From the NCBI GenBank assembly GCA_006503475.1, contig RSEH01000384.1, forward strand, positions 1-30,428: DNA of 30,428 bases. Direction: 5' to 3'. The DNA is from Stentor roeselii (taxonomy: Eukaryota > Ciliophora > Heterotrichea > Heterotrichida > Stentoridae). Position 1 is the stretch's first letter. Each line of letters begins with the position of its first letter. A program made the position numbers and the translations under genes. The notes under the pieces were generated by a model. That model did no database searches. It saw only the letters and a program-made list of their open reading frames with translations, and was not told where the DNA came from. This document shows positions 8,884 to 17,062 of this stretch, piece by piece.

Positions 8884-9954
8884 CTAGATCTTCAGCTCTT
8901 TCTCAAATACTTCATCTGGAACTTCTATAATTCGAATATTTTTCCCATCAAATTTCTTTTTGCCCATTCGAAGTCTGGCCTGTTCCGCATGATCCGGGTT
9001 ATTAAACTCGATAAAAACACTTCCAGCTTCCGCTCCAAGTTTAACCTGAGAATTTCTAACAATCTTGCAATACCTGACATTTCCATACCCTTCAAATTCA
9101 TTTTTCATATCATTTTCAATATCCCGAAATTCATTTTCACTCATTCTCTTCAGTTCACGTTGTGCCAAGAAATCAAAAACCTTGATCGTTTTGTACTTAT
9201 GCTTGACATGCGGGTTATCAATAATCAAATTATGTCCTTTTCCCTGAATATCCTGAATAGCAGCGACAGCAACAGCTGCGGCTTTCGCAGAAGTCTCAAC
9301 ATTATCTTTTTTCGACAGAACATTTTGATTAATTCCAAGAACATCTCCAAGTGCACTAATTCCTGAAATTTCTTCATTTCTAGCAACTTTTAAAGGTCTT
9401 CCAAGCATCATGATTCCATCAAGTTTAAGTGCTTTTGTAGCTTCATCTTGTGAGGAAAGTTCAGCGACGCCCATATCTGCACAGTTGTCATCAATCCAGA
9501 CCTTTAACACAGAGTTTGAGTTATGAGGGTCAGTGAGTGAATATTCAATCATCTTCTTATTGAGAAAAGCTCTGATGTCCTCTTCGCTTATGTTGAACTC
9601 GACTGGAATGTTTGAAAGACCGACTCGCCTCGCTCGTCGATTCGCTTCGAGGACCTGGTCGATGTTGGCTGAAGCCATGTTTGAACGCGTCACCCACTGG
9701 AACCCGTCCCAGAACAATTCACTTTCTTGACCTCGACGAGGAGGCATCGACCCTGCCAGTTGTTTCAGCCATGGATGAGGAGAACGAGTCCGAGAACGAC
9801 CCACTAACCATGAAGCGGTTTCTAAGTACTCTGAATCTGTTGAACTTAAACTCGAGGAAGAATAACGTTGACGACGACGTGGAGAGTTGTGGTGACGATC
9901 TCGACGGGGACTCGTCGATCTTGAACGTCTTCTTGGCCGTCGGCTTCGGTCCAT
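8884..9954 (-). CDS. U2AF2: U2AF65-like splicing factor (RS, ULM-like, RRM1, UHM)
   Basis: The protein has 356 residues. Residues 1-60 are Arg/Ser-rich (RS domain). FWDGFQWV (81-88) resembles the U2AF ligand motif, whose Trp binds the small subunit U2AF35. RRM1-like sequence runs about 108-193 (RRVGLSNIPVEFNISEEDIRAFL... LDGIMMLGRPLKV). An alanine-rich, non-RRM stretch (about 195-245) stands where RRM2 is expected. A C-terminal U2AF-homology motif domain (about 254-345) has acidic helix 1 (SENEFRDIENDMKNEFEGYG) and GKKKFDGKNIRI in place of the R-x-F loop. The large subunit of U2AF defines 3' splice sites and bridges to SF1 and SF3B1. Absence of RRM2 is unusual. It is in tandem with PLK downstream and CEP90 upstream. 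PUF60- or RBM39-like relatives are less likely given the RS and ULM order. Confidence 0.8.
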   Translation of the reverse strand: MDRSRRPRRRSRSTSPRRDRHHNSPRRRQRYSSSSLSSTDSEYLETASWLVGRSRTRSPHPWLKQLAGSMPPRRGQESELFWDGFQWVTRSNMASANIDQVLEANRRARRVGLSNIPVEFNISEEDIRAFLNKKMIEYSLTDPHNSNSVLKVWIDDNCADMGVAELSSQDEATKALKLDGIMMLGRPLKVARNEEISGISALGDVLGINQNVLSKKDNVETSAKAAAVAVAAIQDIQGKGHNLIIDNPHVKHKYKTIKVFDFLAQRELKRMSENEFRDIENDMKNEFEGYGNVRYCKIVRNSQVKLGAEAGSVFIEFNNPDHAEQARLRMGKKKFDGKNIRIIEVPDEVFEKELKI

Positions 9955-10065
9955 TTTTAGATGGAAATAATTGAATGGAAGGTTGGGATTAGGGAATGGT
10001 TTAAGGGATTTGGTTTTTTAAGGGTTTGGGTTCGTCTTTTATGAATTATTCTATTTACTGCAGGA

Positions 10066-12204
10066 CTAATGATTCATTTTTCTCTTTAAAGTCTTAAACC
10101 ACAAAGGAGCATTAGTAGTCTCTTTACTCTTAACATTCTGAACAGGTTCTTCCTGGGTAAGCTGAGTGATCATCGTCTTAAGTCCTTCAATAGCATCTTT
10201 TTTCGTTAAAATCTGTTTAATATCAGCTTCCAGTTCCACATTCTTCTTATTCACCACTTCAAACTCAGCAGCCAATTCAAAAAGTTTTTGCTGACTTTTC
10301 GCGAAATTTCTCCTCATTTCAGCAGCTTCTTTTTCCTTTTCCTCAATTTGTTTGATCAAATAAGCATAAGGCTGTTCAGTCTGGTTCATGATTTTCTTAG
10401 CAAAGGTTAAATCACTAGCCAAGCTTTCATTATCAACTTTTAACTTCGCGTTTTCAACTCGCGCAATTTCCAACATTTTCTGTTTTTCTTTCAATTGTCT
10501 TGCAAGTTCTAAACTTTGTTGAATTCTTCTTTTCGCTGAAGTTGGAGGCTGGTACCCTTGCAAGTCTTGATTTTTGATAGCTTCATCAAGTTCCTGTTCA
10601 ATTAAAGCATATTGTTGCAGATTTTCACGTGCAACAGCGAGTTGTGCCTTGAGTTCCGCGTTTTCCTGTGCACATTTACTTTCATTTTTATAGAACTCCT
10701 GCCTGAGTACATCAACTTTTGCCTTAAGCAGTTCGTTTTCTTCTTTAGAATGTCTTAAACTTTTGATGGTTTCTTCATAAACGTTCTGAGTCCTGTGAAG
10801 ATTTTCAGATTTAATGCGGAGGTCGCTTCTTAGTTCTTGAAGACTCTCTTCAAGTCGGTTCTGAGTTGCTCGAAACTCAAGCAAAAGCATGTCAAAAGCT
10901 TCGGACTTGTCTTTTAGGTCTTGTTCAGTCTTGAGTAACTTTCTCTCTGCTGTTTCTTTCGCTTCTGTCAGGTACTCCGCTCGCCTTTCATGCACGTCGG
11001 TCAAGTTTTCTTTGATTACTTGAAGTTCTTTGTGGTGACGTTCGCGGAGCTCGTTGATTTCTTTTCGGAATTTGTCTTCGAAGGATGTAGACTGTTCTGA
11101 TTTCGAGTCTAGAAGACGGGCCAGGTAGCTTTGGGATTGGTTTTTTGCTTCGAGGATCTCGATTTCTAAACGGTCGTTTCGGTCTTCTAGTCGTTGGAGC
11201 TTGTCTTGAAGGGTGATGACTTGTTTTGAAAGGTATTCTTTGTCTTTTATTGTCAGGTCTAGTTCTTTTGTTTTAGTTTCCAGGATTACCCGAGTTTCTT
11301 CCTTGTCTCGGGTGAGACTCGTGATTTGTTTCAAATGGACTTCAGATTGATTTTCTAGTTTAGCCCTTGCAGTGATTTCCTTTTTCAGTTCCTTGTCAAT
11401 TTCATCGAACCTGATGACTTTTTCTCTATTTTCTTCAACTTTCTTAGAAGTTAAATCAAGTTGTTTATGGATTCTCGAATTTTCTGAAAGAGCTTCTTCA
11501 TACTTTCTTTCCAAGTCCTTTAAGAAACTTTGGCTGCTGGCTTGAAGATGACTGAGTTCTTTTTCAGTTCTCATAAGTTTGTCTCTTGTTACGACGAACT
11601 CAGTTCGGATCTCATCAAGTTCCTTTCGATTCTTGTCATGATTCTGTTTGTATCCTTTGACCACTTCGAAGACCCTGGCGAGGATCCAGTCTTTTACAGG
11701 TCTTTCATTTTCAGGGGTTCTTTTTATGTCGAAGTAAGCCTCTTCGTTCACTACCAGGTCTTTCAGCTCTTCTTTCAAAAGACTTATTCGCTCTTTCACT
11801 GCAGGACCTTCTTGTTGAAGACGCTTCAACTTTGATGATAGTTCTTGAAGTTCTAAAGCGTTTGCCTCTTGGAAGGCTCGAAGGTCTTGCTTGCTTTTCG
11901 CTCTTGTTACTTCTAAAGCGTCTTCAAGAGTTCGCTTATCGTGAATCGCTTCTTTTAACTTTACTTCGTATTCGCGTAGGCGACGCTCGTAGTCTTCTCG
12001 GATGTGACGAAGCTCTCGTTGAAGACGGTCTGAATCTTGAAAGACGCGCGGCTCTGGAGTCCAACGGGCTAGACTGTGACTTTCTGACAGGTCATCCTCA
12101 CTTTCACTAACCGGTATGCCAGTCAAAAGTACTTTAAAGTCTTCTTTTGATATAATTGAACTGTCAATATTGAGTTCTTGAAGAATTCTTGGAAGTTCAT
12201 CCAT
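10066..12204 (-). CDS. PIBF1: PIBF1/CEP90 homologue, basal-body coiled-coil protein
   Basis: The single-exon protein has 712 residues (human PIBF1 757), almost all coiled coil from about residue 55. Recognition rests on C-terminal landmarks shared with PIBF1/CEP90: ELDEAIKNQDLQ followed by PPTSAKRRIQQSLELA (about 552-567), MNQTEQPYAYLIKQIEEKE (about 605-623; human has a near-identical NQTQQPYRYLI block), and the terminal APLWFKTLKRKM. CEP90 acts with OFD1 and FOPNL/FOR20 in distal-appendage or transition-zone assembly and centriolar satellites; in Paramecium this module is needed for basal-body docking. The start at 12204 is supported by a short conserved-looking N-terminus (ELPRILQELNIDSS). 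It is transcribed divergently from the 12238 gene, with 33 bp between start codons. Confidence 0.9.
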   Translation of the reverse strand: MDELPRILQELNIDSSIISKEDFKVLLTGIPVSESEDDLSESHSLARWTPEPRVFQDSDRLQRELRHIREDYERRLREYEVKLKEAIHDKRTLEDALEVTRAKSKQDLRAFQEANALELQELSSKLKRLQQEGPAVKERISLLKEELKDLVVNEEAYFDIKRTPENERPVKDWILARVFEVVKGYKQNHDKNRKELDEIRTEFVVTRDKLMRTEKELSHLQASSQSFLKDLERKYEEALSENSRIHKQLDLTSKKVEENREKVIRFDEIDKELKKEITARAKLENQSEVHLKQITSLTRDKEETRVILETKTKELDLTIKDKEYLSKQVITLQDKLQRLEDRNDRLEIEILEAKNQSQSYLARLLDSKSEQSTSFEDKFRKEINELRERHHKELQVIKENLTDVHERRAEYLTEAKETAERKLLKTEQDLKDKSEAFDMLLLEFRATQNRLEESLQELRSDLRIKSENLHRTQNVYEETIKSLRHSKEENELLKAKVDVLRQEFYKNESKCAQENAELKAQLAVARENLQQYALIEQELDEAIKNQDLQGYQPPTSAKRRIQQSLELARQLKEKQKMLEIARVENAKLKVDNESLASDLTFAKKIMNQTEQPYAYLIKQIEEKEKEAAEMRRNFAKSQQKLFELAAEFEVVNKKNVELEADIKQILTKKDAIEGLKTMITQLTQEEPVQNVKSKETTNAPLWFKTLKRKMNH

Positions 12205-12237
12205 TTAAATTATTGTAAAAGATAAGTCTTATTAAAA
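12205..12237. promoter_or_regulatory. 33-bp bidirectional start region
   Basis: The start codons of the CEP90-like gene (-) and the 12238 gene (+) are separated by only 33 bp, all AT-rich. It includes TCTTATTAAA (12227-12236), a variant of the upstream motif seen elsewhere. Both 5' UTRs and any initiation sites must fit here or reach into the neighbouring coding region. Confidence 0.55.
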
Positions 12238-13029
12238 ATGGATCAAGTTCCCTCGAAATCTTTAAAAAGATTGCCAAATCTACAAGAAAAAGGAAAAGAC
12301 CGAAAACCCTATGATTTAAAAATTGTGAAACAAACAGTTTTTCAAGGAAATGTGAAAAAACTCAGCGAAGGAATTAGAAGTCGAAGCATTTCTCCTGGTC
12401 AAGGTCGTTTTTCACAGATGCAGAAAAACAATATTTCAAAAGAAGATATATTCAGAAACCCCTCAGCGATTTATTTATCAAGAAAACAGATTTTTTTTGG
12501 AAGAATGCAACGTGTCAATGACCACAGTACACCATTAAGACCTGTTAAAAAGAAACATGGAAAAACTCGATCTTTGCAAGTTCCTGATACTTTTAATTTG
12601 CTTCCAGTGAAAAAACAAATCGAGCTCGTCCCGCTCAATTCTTTAAAAAACCTTTCACCAACTCTACGCAAAAAAACTTCAGAAATGCTAAAAAATCTTC
12701 ATTGCGATGCACTAAAACGTTTTTCCTCCTTATGCGACGATTCAATTCGCCCCTCGCGCCGTATCGAATCCCATGAAAAGTCAGTTCTAAAAAAATACAC
12801 AGAAGACATAAACTGGTTAGCGACAGCCTCCGTAGACTACAGCGACTATGAACCGAAAATTGCAAAAGAACTGATAAAAGTGTCTCAACATTCGCGAAAC
12901 CTGTTCGATAACGAACGTGAAAAAATAGTTTCACAGATTCGTTCAGGAGACTTTGACCCAAACAAGAATGTATTCAAAATCCGCGCGTTGCTTAAACGGA
13001 AAAAAGCTGAGAGTCCAGAAAAAGATTAA
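12238..13029 (+). CDS. Basic protein, unrecognised
   Basis: The 263-residue, single-exon protein is strongly basic, with Lys/Arg clusters throughout (KSLKRLPNLQEKGKDRKP, RPVKKKHGKTRS, RALLKRKKAE) and the phosphosite-like RSRSISPGQGR near residue 50. It has no signal peptide, membrane segment or recognised catalytic motif. The middle (about 120-215) is probably helical. Its start codon lies 33 bp from that of the CEP90-like gene, so the two may share regulation, and a cytoskeletal or basal-body role is a weak guess from that. It ends in TAA and converges on the 13362-14408 gene. Confidence 0.72.
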   Translation: MDQVPSKSLKRLPNLQEKGKDRKPYDLKIVKQTVFQGNVKKLSEGIRSRSISPGQGRFSQMQKNNISKEDIFRNPSAIYLSRKQIFFGRMQRVNDHSTPLRPVKKKHGKTRSLQVPDTFNLLPVKKQIELVPLNSLKNLSPTLRKKTSEMLKNLHCDALKRFSSLCDDSIRPSRRIESHEKSVLKKYTEDINWLATASVDYSDYEPKIAKELIKVSQHSRNLFDNEREKIVSQIRSGDFDPNKNVFKIRALLKRKKAESPEKD

Positions 13030-13361
13030 TTTATTATTTGAGAGTTTTCGTTTTTATCTTAAAAACATTAAGCCTGTTTTGTCTTTAATAGTCTGGATGT
13101 TTAATGAAAGATAGATTTTGTAATCTCAAAACGATTTCATGCAATAAATCCTTTCGAAAATTCACAACTCTAAACAAAGAATAAATAATGAAAATTTATC
13201 AAGTAATTTATAAAAATATTCACTCCTTACTAATGGATTTAAATCGATAATCCAAAAAGTTTTCAATAATGATAAAAGGTTATCAAAGCCATAAAATAAT
13301 TTCATAATAACCCTACTTCTTCCACCAAGATAAAAATTCAGAAAATTCATTAAAACTAATC
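13030..13361. other. 332-bp intergenic region between convergent genes
   Basis: AT-rich sequence between two 3' ends. One 62-codon minus-strand ORF (13350-13162) exists, but its composition and lack of any recognisable motif argue against a gene. Nothing else is visible. Confidence 0.55.
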
Positions 13362-14408
13362 TTATAGATAAACACTTCTCGCAAAGTTACTTTTTGTTAT
13401 TTGAAAGATACTTTGAGTGCCACTCAATTCATTTTTCTTATTCTTGAAATCCGAAGCCTTATCAAAAAATTGACTTTCCGAGAAATGATTAAGTTCCAAG
13501 GTCTTTTCCGTGATCTGACCAAGTCCACACCTAGAAGTAGTTCTCTAAATATTCCTTACAACCATAAAGAAAGGCAAGTTGCTTTCAGGTCTCGAACTGA
13601 TTTTTCCGAAATCAATACTCGGGACATTTCTATCCAATTGTTTAAAGTTTTTCCTGTTGTAGTCAATATCAGTGATATTATAAACATTCGGCTTCCGCGA
13701 CGTGAATTTATCAAAATCAAGTGCAACATTCGACGAGTTTTTCATAACAAATTCTCTATTCGGGTTATAAATTCGAGAATTCATCGTTTCAGGAAGAATC
13801 AAGTCATGTCCAGTTCCTTTCGTAAAGCAAGGCGAGACAATATTCCGCGACTTGGAAAAGATCTTCGGGTACTCTTTAACTGAATCAAACCTCTTATCAC
13901 TGACATTAGGTGCAAAAGTGCTGATATCAGGTCGAGGCAGCTGTCTTTGAAAGGTGATTCCTTTAATCTGAGTTTTTGACACTTTTTCTTTTTCGCTTGG
14001 AGAGTTGCTTCGTTCTTGTACCTTATTTCGAAGTTTTGGCTTTTTGTTGAAATTTGGAATTGACTTGCATTTTTTCAGGTTCTGGTTCTGGATGTTGTAG
14101 TACCCGCAAGGTGGGACCTTATCACGACTGGAGACTGAAGTGTAGTACTCGTCTCGTCCCTGCGCCAAAAAGACTGGAGACAGGTGCTTCGCAGATGCAG
14201 TCATCAGACGGTCTCTGTGACTATTGATTTCGCCTATCACATCTTTCAGCTCTTCGTTGTTTTTACGGTCGATCTGCATGCCTGGCGAGTTTAAAGTTTT
14301 TGGACGTTCTCCAAGAAGCATCACTACCCGATCTTCTTTCACGTTGTTGAAACGTTCATCACAGGTTTTGCCACAACGACTGTAAGTTTTGCACATTCCT
14401 TTGATCAT
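13362..14408 (-). CDS. Possible microtubule-associated (MIP/SHIPPO-like) protein
   Basis: Exons 14408-13560 and 13544-13362 give 343 residues. The protein is basic and apparently low in regular structure, with short spaced turns: VPPCGYYNI (98-106), SRIYNPNREF (211-220), PNVYNITDIDYNRKNFKQLD (240-259) and IDFGKISSRP (265-274). Such spaced 'P-x-x-YN' and 'F-x-K-xx-x-R' segments recall ciliary microtubule inner proteins and SHIPPO-type repeats, but the match is loose and function is inferred. Cys residues cluster at the N-terminus (C6, C12, C16). Splicing adds 60 residues (RTTSRCGLGQITEK... SVYL); without it the frame stops at TAG. It is head-to-head with the 14484 gene, 75 bp between starts. 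Confidence 0.75.
13545..13559 (-). other. 15-nt intron (minus strand)
   Basis: Read on the minus strand it is GTAAGGAATATTTAG, phase 0 after GTT, with A at position 10. Removal opens a further 60 codons to a TAA at 13362. Its first nine bases are identical to those of the intron at 14848. Confidence 0.85.
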
Positions 14409-14483
14409 TTTATTTAAACAGCTAAAAGTATCAATTTTAGGGGTTTTTATGTTTTAGGGTTTTTAGACTTTGAAATAATTTTA
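14409..14483. promoter_or_regulatory. 75-bp divergent promoter with TTTTAGGG repeats
   Basis: Between two head-to-head start codons lie TTTTAGGGGTTTTT (14435-14448) and TTTTAGGGTTTTTAG (14452-14466). The reverse complement, AAAACCCTAAAA, resembles the plant telo-box. A third copy lies at 16713-16725, behind the next minus-strand start cluster. Its regulatory role is inference. Confidence 0.4.
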
Positions 14484-15029
14484 ATGGATTTTCCTCTTAA
14501 CAAGCGGGCGCACTCTTCTTGTTCGAATGAGTCGAAAACGGCTTCTATTCTAGCGAAGAGCTTTTTGATTAGAGATGATATCAAACAGAGGATCTTGCAT
14601 CAGAGGCAAATTGACTCTGCTATTTATAAAGAATATAAAAAAGACTTGGAAAAAAGGTCTGCAAGAAGGTTTTGTAAGAGTCCTTTCTTGGTTAATATTT
14701 TAGCTGACAATGAAATCCAGGAACATAAAAGAAAAATCAAGGATCGAACGAAAAAATGCAATTCTCTTAGCAAAAACCTTAAAAAAGGTAGGGAAACTTG
14801 TGGGTATTTGAAAAAATTGAGACAGGAAATTAGGAAAGTTAGTGAAAGTAAGGAATAGTTAGGGGAAAAGTCGATTGGATCCAGGATGAAAGCTGAGATC
14901 ACACAGCAGAAATTGGAAAAGGCAAGGAAGGATAGACTTAAGATGAGGAAAGATTTGGCTAGTTGTGGGATTAAGGTTACGGAAGGAGAAGATTCTGATG
15001 ATTTTGATACTTTTTGGGCTGATTGTTAG
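14484..15029 (+). CDS. Small basic helical protein, unrecognised
   Basis: Exons 14484-14847 and 14863-15029 encode 176 residues. The protein is Lys/Arg-rich and largely helical (QRQIDSAIYKEYKKDLEKRS; KLEKARKDRLKMRKDL), with an abrupt acidic aromatic tail (DSDDFDTFWADC). The intron is needed: without it the frame ends at TAG after residue 124, while splicing keeps the charged helix running (KVSER then EKSIGSRMKAE). No membrane segment or catalytic motif is seen. The acidic tail with Phe/Trp could be a short docking motif, which is inference. Confidence 0.75.
14848..14862 (+). other. 15-nt intron in the 14484 gene
   Basis: The intron reads GTAAGGAATAGTTAG, with A at position 10. It splits an A|GG Arg codon (phase 1). 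It differs at one base from the minus-strand intron at 13545-13559 in the neighbouring divergent gene. Confidence 0.87.
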
Positions 15030-15174
15030 TTTGGATTGCAGGAATAGTGAGATAATAAATTGTTTGTAACTGGAAGTTATTTGATGAGATGAGTTAGAGT
15101 TAAAGATTTATACCAGTTGACATTTCTTTTCCAAAAAATTTTATACCTCGATTTTTATCTTAAAACATATCAAA

Positions 15175-15184
15175 CCTTAATAAA
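15175..15184 (+). promoter_or_regulatory. CCTTAATAAA upstream motif
   Basis: Exact copy of the motif at 19731, here 40 bp before the ATG at 15225, in a G-poor 5' flank. See the 4757 entry for the related set. Confidence 0.3.
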
Positions 15185-15224
15185 ATAAAAAAGTATCCTT
15201 GATATCTAAGTGAGCCAAATACAA

Positions 15225-15797
15225 ATGTCAATCCAACTTCCCTGGAATGAGAGGTGGCTAAAAGGCAGCGAATACGAGTACATGATCCAAAACCACGAGG
15301 AATACATTTCCAAGCTCGACCTCGAAATTTTCCAAGACCATCCAATAGACATCTACACATCTCCAGCTCACGGACGAGTCTACTTCCTAAGAAGCCAGTC
15401 CTTGAAAGACCTTGGTTTTCCACGAGTGAAAGGCCTAAAAAAGCGTTTTAAATGGAAAAAAATGAACTTTTTAACACCTTTACCAAAGCAAAACCCTCGA
15501 GTTACATACTTAGTAGCGACAGGAAAGCTAGGGCAGTCCTGCTACCGAATGCACATCGTTGCCTATGAAAGTTCTTTTCCAATCCTCTGCCACATGCTGA
15601 AAATCCAGACCTTATTCAAATCAGGAGTCGCGATAATCCCCAGACAGCATTTCAAAGACAATGAAAAAATAAAAAATGAAGACTCAGAGTCCTCTTCCAG
15701 CGAATTTCTCCAAATAGAGCAAAAATTTATCTCAAGTCGTCATCCTCTCGAAGTTGAGGCCTTACTTTACAAAATCGCTCCATTCCGAAGAGTTTAA
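15225..15797 (+). CDS. Unrecognised 190-residue protein
   Basis: The first ATG in the frame is at 15225 (MSIQLPWNERWLKGSEYEY); the in-frame GTG at 15210 is not a plausible eukaryotic start. The N-terminal half is rich in aromatic and charged residues with a mixed alpha/beta look (IDIYTSPAHGRVYFLRSQSL, RVTYLVATGKLGQSCYRM). A Ser/Glu cluster near residue 150 (DSESSSSEF) is a likely casein kinase 2 target. No known family is recognised. It converges on the 15812-16657 gene with a 14-bp gap, so their 3' UTRs must overlap. Confidence 0.72.
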   Translation: MSIQLPWNERWLKGSEYEYMIQNHEEYISKLDLEIFQDHPIDIYTSPAHGRVYFLRSQSLKDLGFPRVKGLKKRFKWKKMNFLTPLPKQNPRVTYLVATGKLGQSCYRMHIVAYESSFPILCHMLKIQTLFKSGVAIIPRQHFKDNEKIKNEDSESSSSEFLQIEQKFISSRHPLEVEALLYKIAPFRRV

Positions 15798-15811
15798 TCA
15801 TTTTAAAGTTA

Positions 15812-16657
15812 CTACTGAAACATTTCAATTTCTTGATGGATATCATTATAAACCACTTTGCATCCATTTCTCATCTTTTCAGCTTCTCTTTGAAAAAAAT
15901 GATCGTCATCCAGTTCAGGCACATCAGGCCAACAAAAGATATAAACTTTGACCTCTTCTTCCAATTCCATCAAATGCTGCACACCGACCGAGAAGTCAAT
16001 CAAGAGACTTTTACGAATTTTCACAAGATGTGGTCTTTGAGAATTTTTTTCAATAATTGCCTTCGCCTTTAAATTTTTCTTAAGTCTTCGAAAAGTGCTT
16101 GCCTTGTACTTCGACTCAAGAAACTGCTGAAGTTTTCCAGCATCAGTTTTTTTTTCAACAGTCATCGTCAGGCATTCCTTGCGGAAATGAAGAAGGTCAG
16201 TTTTATCAGCTTGAGCTTTATGTTTTCCCCAGAAGTCTTTCATGAAGTTCCAAAGTTCTTTGCAGTCCTGTTTGATTGAGTTGATTAAAATGTTGGACTT
16301 TAGTGTTTCCAGGCCTTTACCGTGAATTTCTTTGATTTTTGAGAGAAGTGCTTCGGAATCTAGAAGGTCGATGAACTGGTCGTGTTCCGATATGCTGAAT
16401 TTCGCTTGAAGACCTGGAGACTTGAAACGTTTCTGGGTTTTTAAGTCGATTGTGTAAAGGTCTTCTAATGTGAAAAGACGACCTCGCCAGGATAAGAGAG
16501 ATTCTGTCGTCTTGTCGTTTGAAACTTTTGTCTCTACTGAAGATTTCACTGGGTCGTAAGAAAGGACTAGTTTTATTGATTTGATTAAAACGGAACCTGA
16601 GTCTCCCCAGATGAACGGCTCGACTGAACGAACTGCAACATTTTTACCGCAACCCAT
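15812..16657 (-). CDS. Unrecognised protein with N-terminal MGC acylation motif
   Basis: The 281-residue protein starts MGCGKNVAV, a combined N-myristoylation (Gly2) and palmitoylation (Cys3) signal, so membrane anchoring is likely. The N-terminal 60 residues look beta-rich (FIWGDSGSVLIKSIKLVLSYD); the middle is helical and Lys-rich (IKQDCKELWNFMKDFWGKHK; FRRLKKNLKAKAIIEKN). The C-terminus contains a hydrophobic strand and acidic segment (VKVYIFCWPDVPELDDDHFF). I recognise no enzyme motif. The start codon is immediately followed upstream by a C-poor plus-strand region carrying a degenerate tandem repeat. Confidence 0.78.
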   Translation of the reverse strand: MGCGKNVAVRSVEPFIWGDSGSVLIKSIKLVLSYDPVKSSVETKVSNDKTTESLLSWRGRLFTLEDLYTIDLKTQKRFKSPGLQAKFSISEHDQFIDLLDSEALLSKIKEIHGKGLETLKSNILINSIKQDCKELWNFMKDFWGKHKAQADKTDLLHFRKECLTMTVEKKTDAGKLQQFLESKYKASTFRRLKKNLKAKAIIEKNSQRPHLVKIRKSLLIDFSVGVQHLMELEEEVKVYIFCWPDVPELDDDHFFQREAEKMRNGCKVVYNDIHQEIEMFQ

Positions 16658-17062
16658 TCGATGTTTGTAATGATTGAAATTTTAGAGTTGATTATTTGGG
16701 GCGATATTTGAATTTTAGGGTTTTGATTTGAGACTTGAAATTTATTGGAAATTTTAGAGTTTTTTATTTAAGACTTGAAGATATTTGAAAATTTTAGATT
16801 TTAAGGTTTGAGACTGGAAGATTATTGGAAATTTAGATTTTTTGATTTGAGACTTGAACATATTTGGAAATTTTAAGATTTGAGACTTGAAATTAATTAG
16901 AAATTTAGAGTTTAGATTTGAGACTTGAAATTAATTGGAAATTTTAGAGTTTAAGGTTTGAGACTTGAAATTAATTTGAAAATTTAGTTTTTATATTTAA
17001 GGATAGTTATTTCGATGCTTAGAATGTTAGAATGACTAATTATTAGTAGAAACATCTAAAAT
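16658..17062. other. 405-bp intergenic region carrying a minisatellite
   Basis: Lies between the start of one minus-strand gene and the 3' end of another. Most of it is the tandem repeat listed separately; the rest is AT-rich and C-poor on the plus strand. A TTTTAGGGTTTTG element lies at 16713-16725. No ORF of note. Confidence 0.7.
16725..16995. repeat. Degenerate tandem repeat, seven units of about 33-41 bp
   Basis: Units begin at about 16725, 16766, 16806, 16844, 16877, 16915 and 16956. Each opens with RATTTGAGACTTGAA or GTTTGAGACTTGAA and continues as an AT-rich segment like ATTAATTGGAAATTTTAGA. A weaker relative sits just upstream near 16675. Unit length varies (41, 40, 38, 33, 38, 41), so the array is old or evolves by imperfect slippage. 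Each unit holds a single C, in GAGAC. Confidence 0.88.

Noticed and set aside
9612-9974. 120-codon plus-strand ORF
   Set aside because: Antisense shadow of the RS and RRM1 region of the U2AF65-like gene.
13162-13350. 62-codon minus-strand ORF in the 13030-13361 gap
   Set aside because: Short, AT-driven composition, no motif, and starts only 11 bp after the stop of the preceding minus-strand gene.
13401-13883. 160-codon plus-strand ORF
   Set aside because: Lies antisense to the spliced minus-strand gene at 13362-14408, which has the better composition and an intron.
15210-15224. GTG start for the 15225 gene
   Set aside because: The first ATG in frame is at 15225, with the A-rich context usual here.
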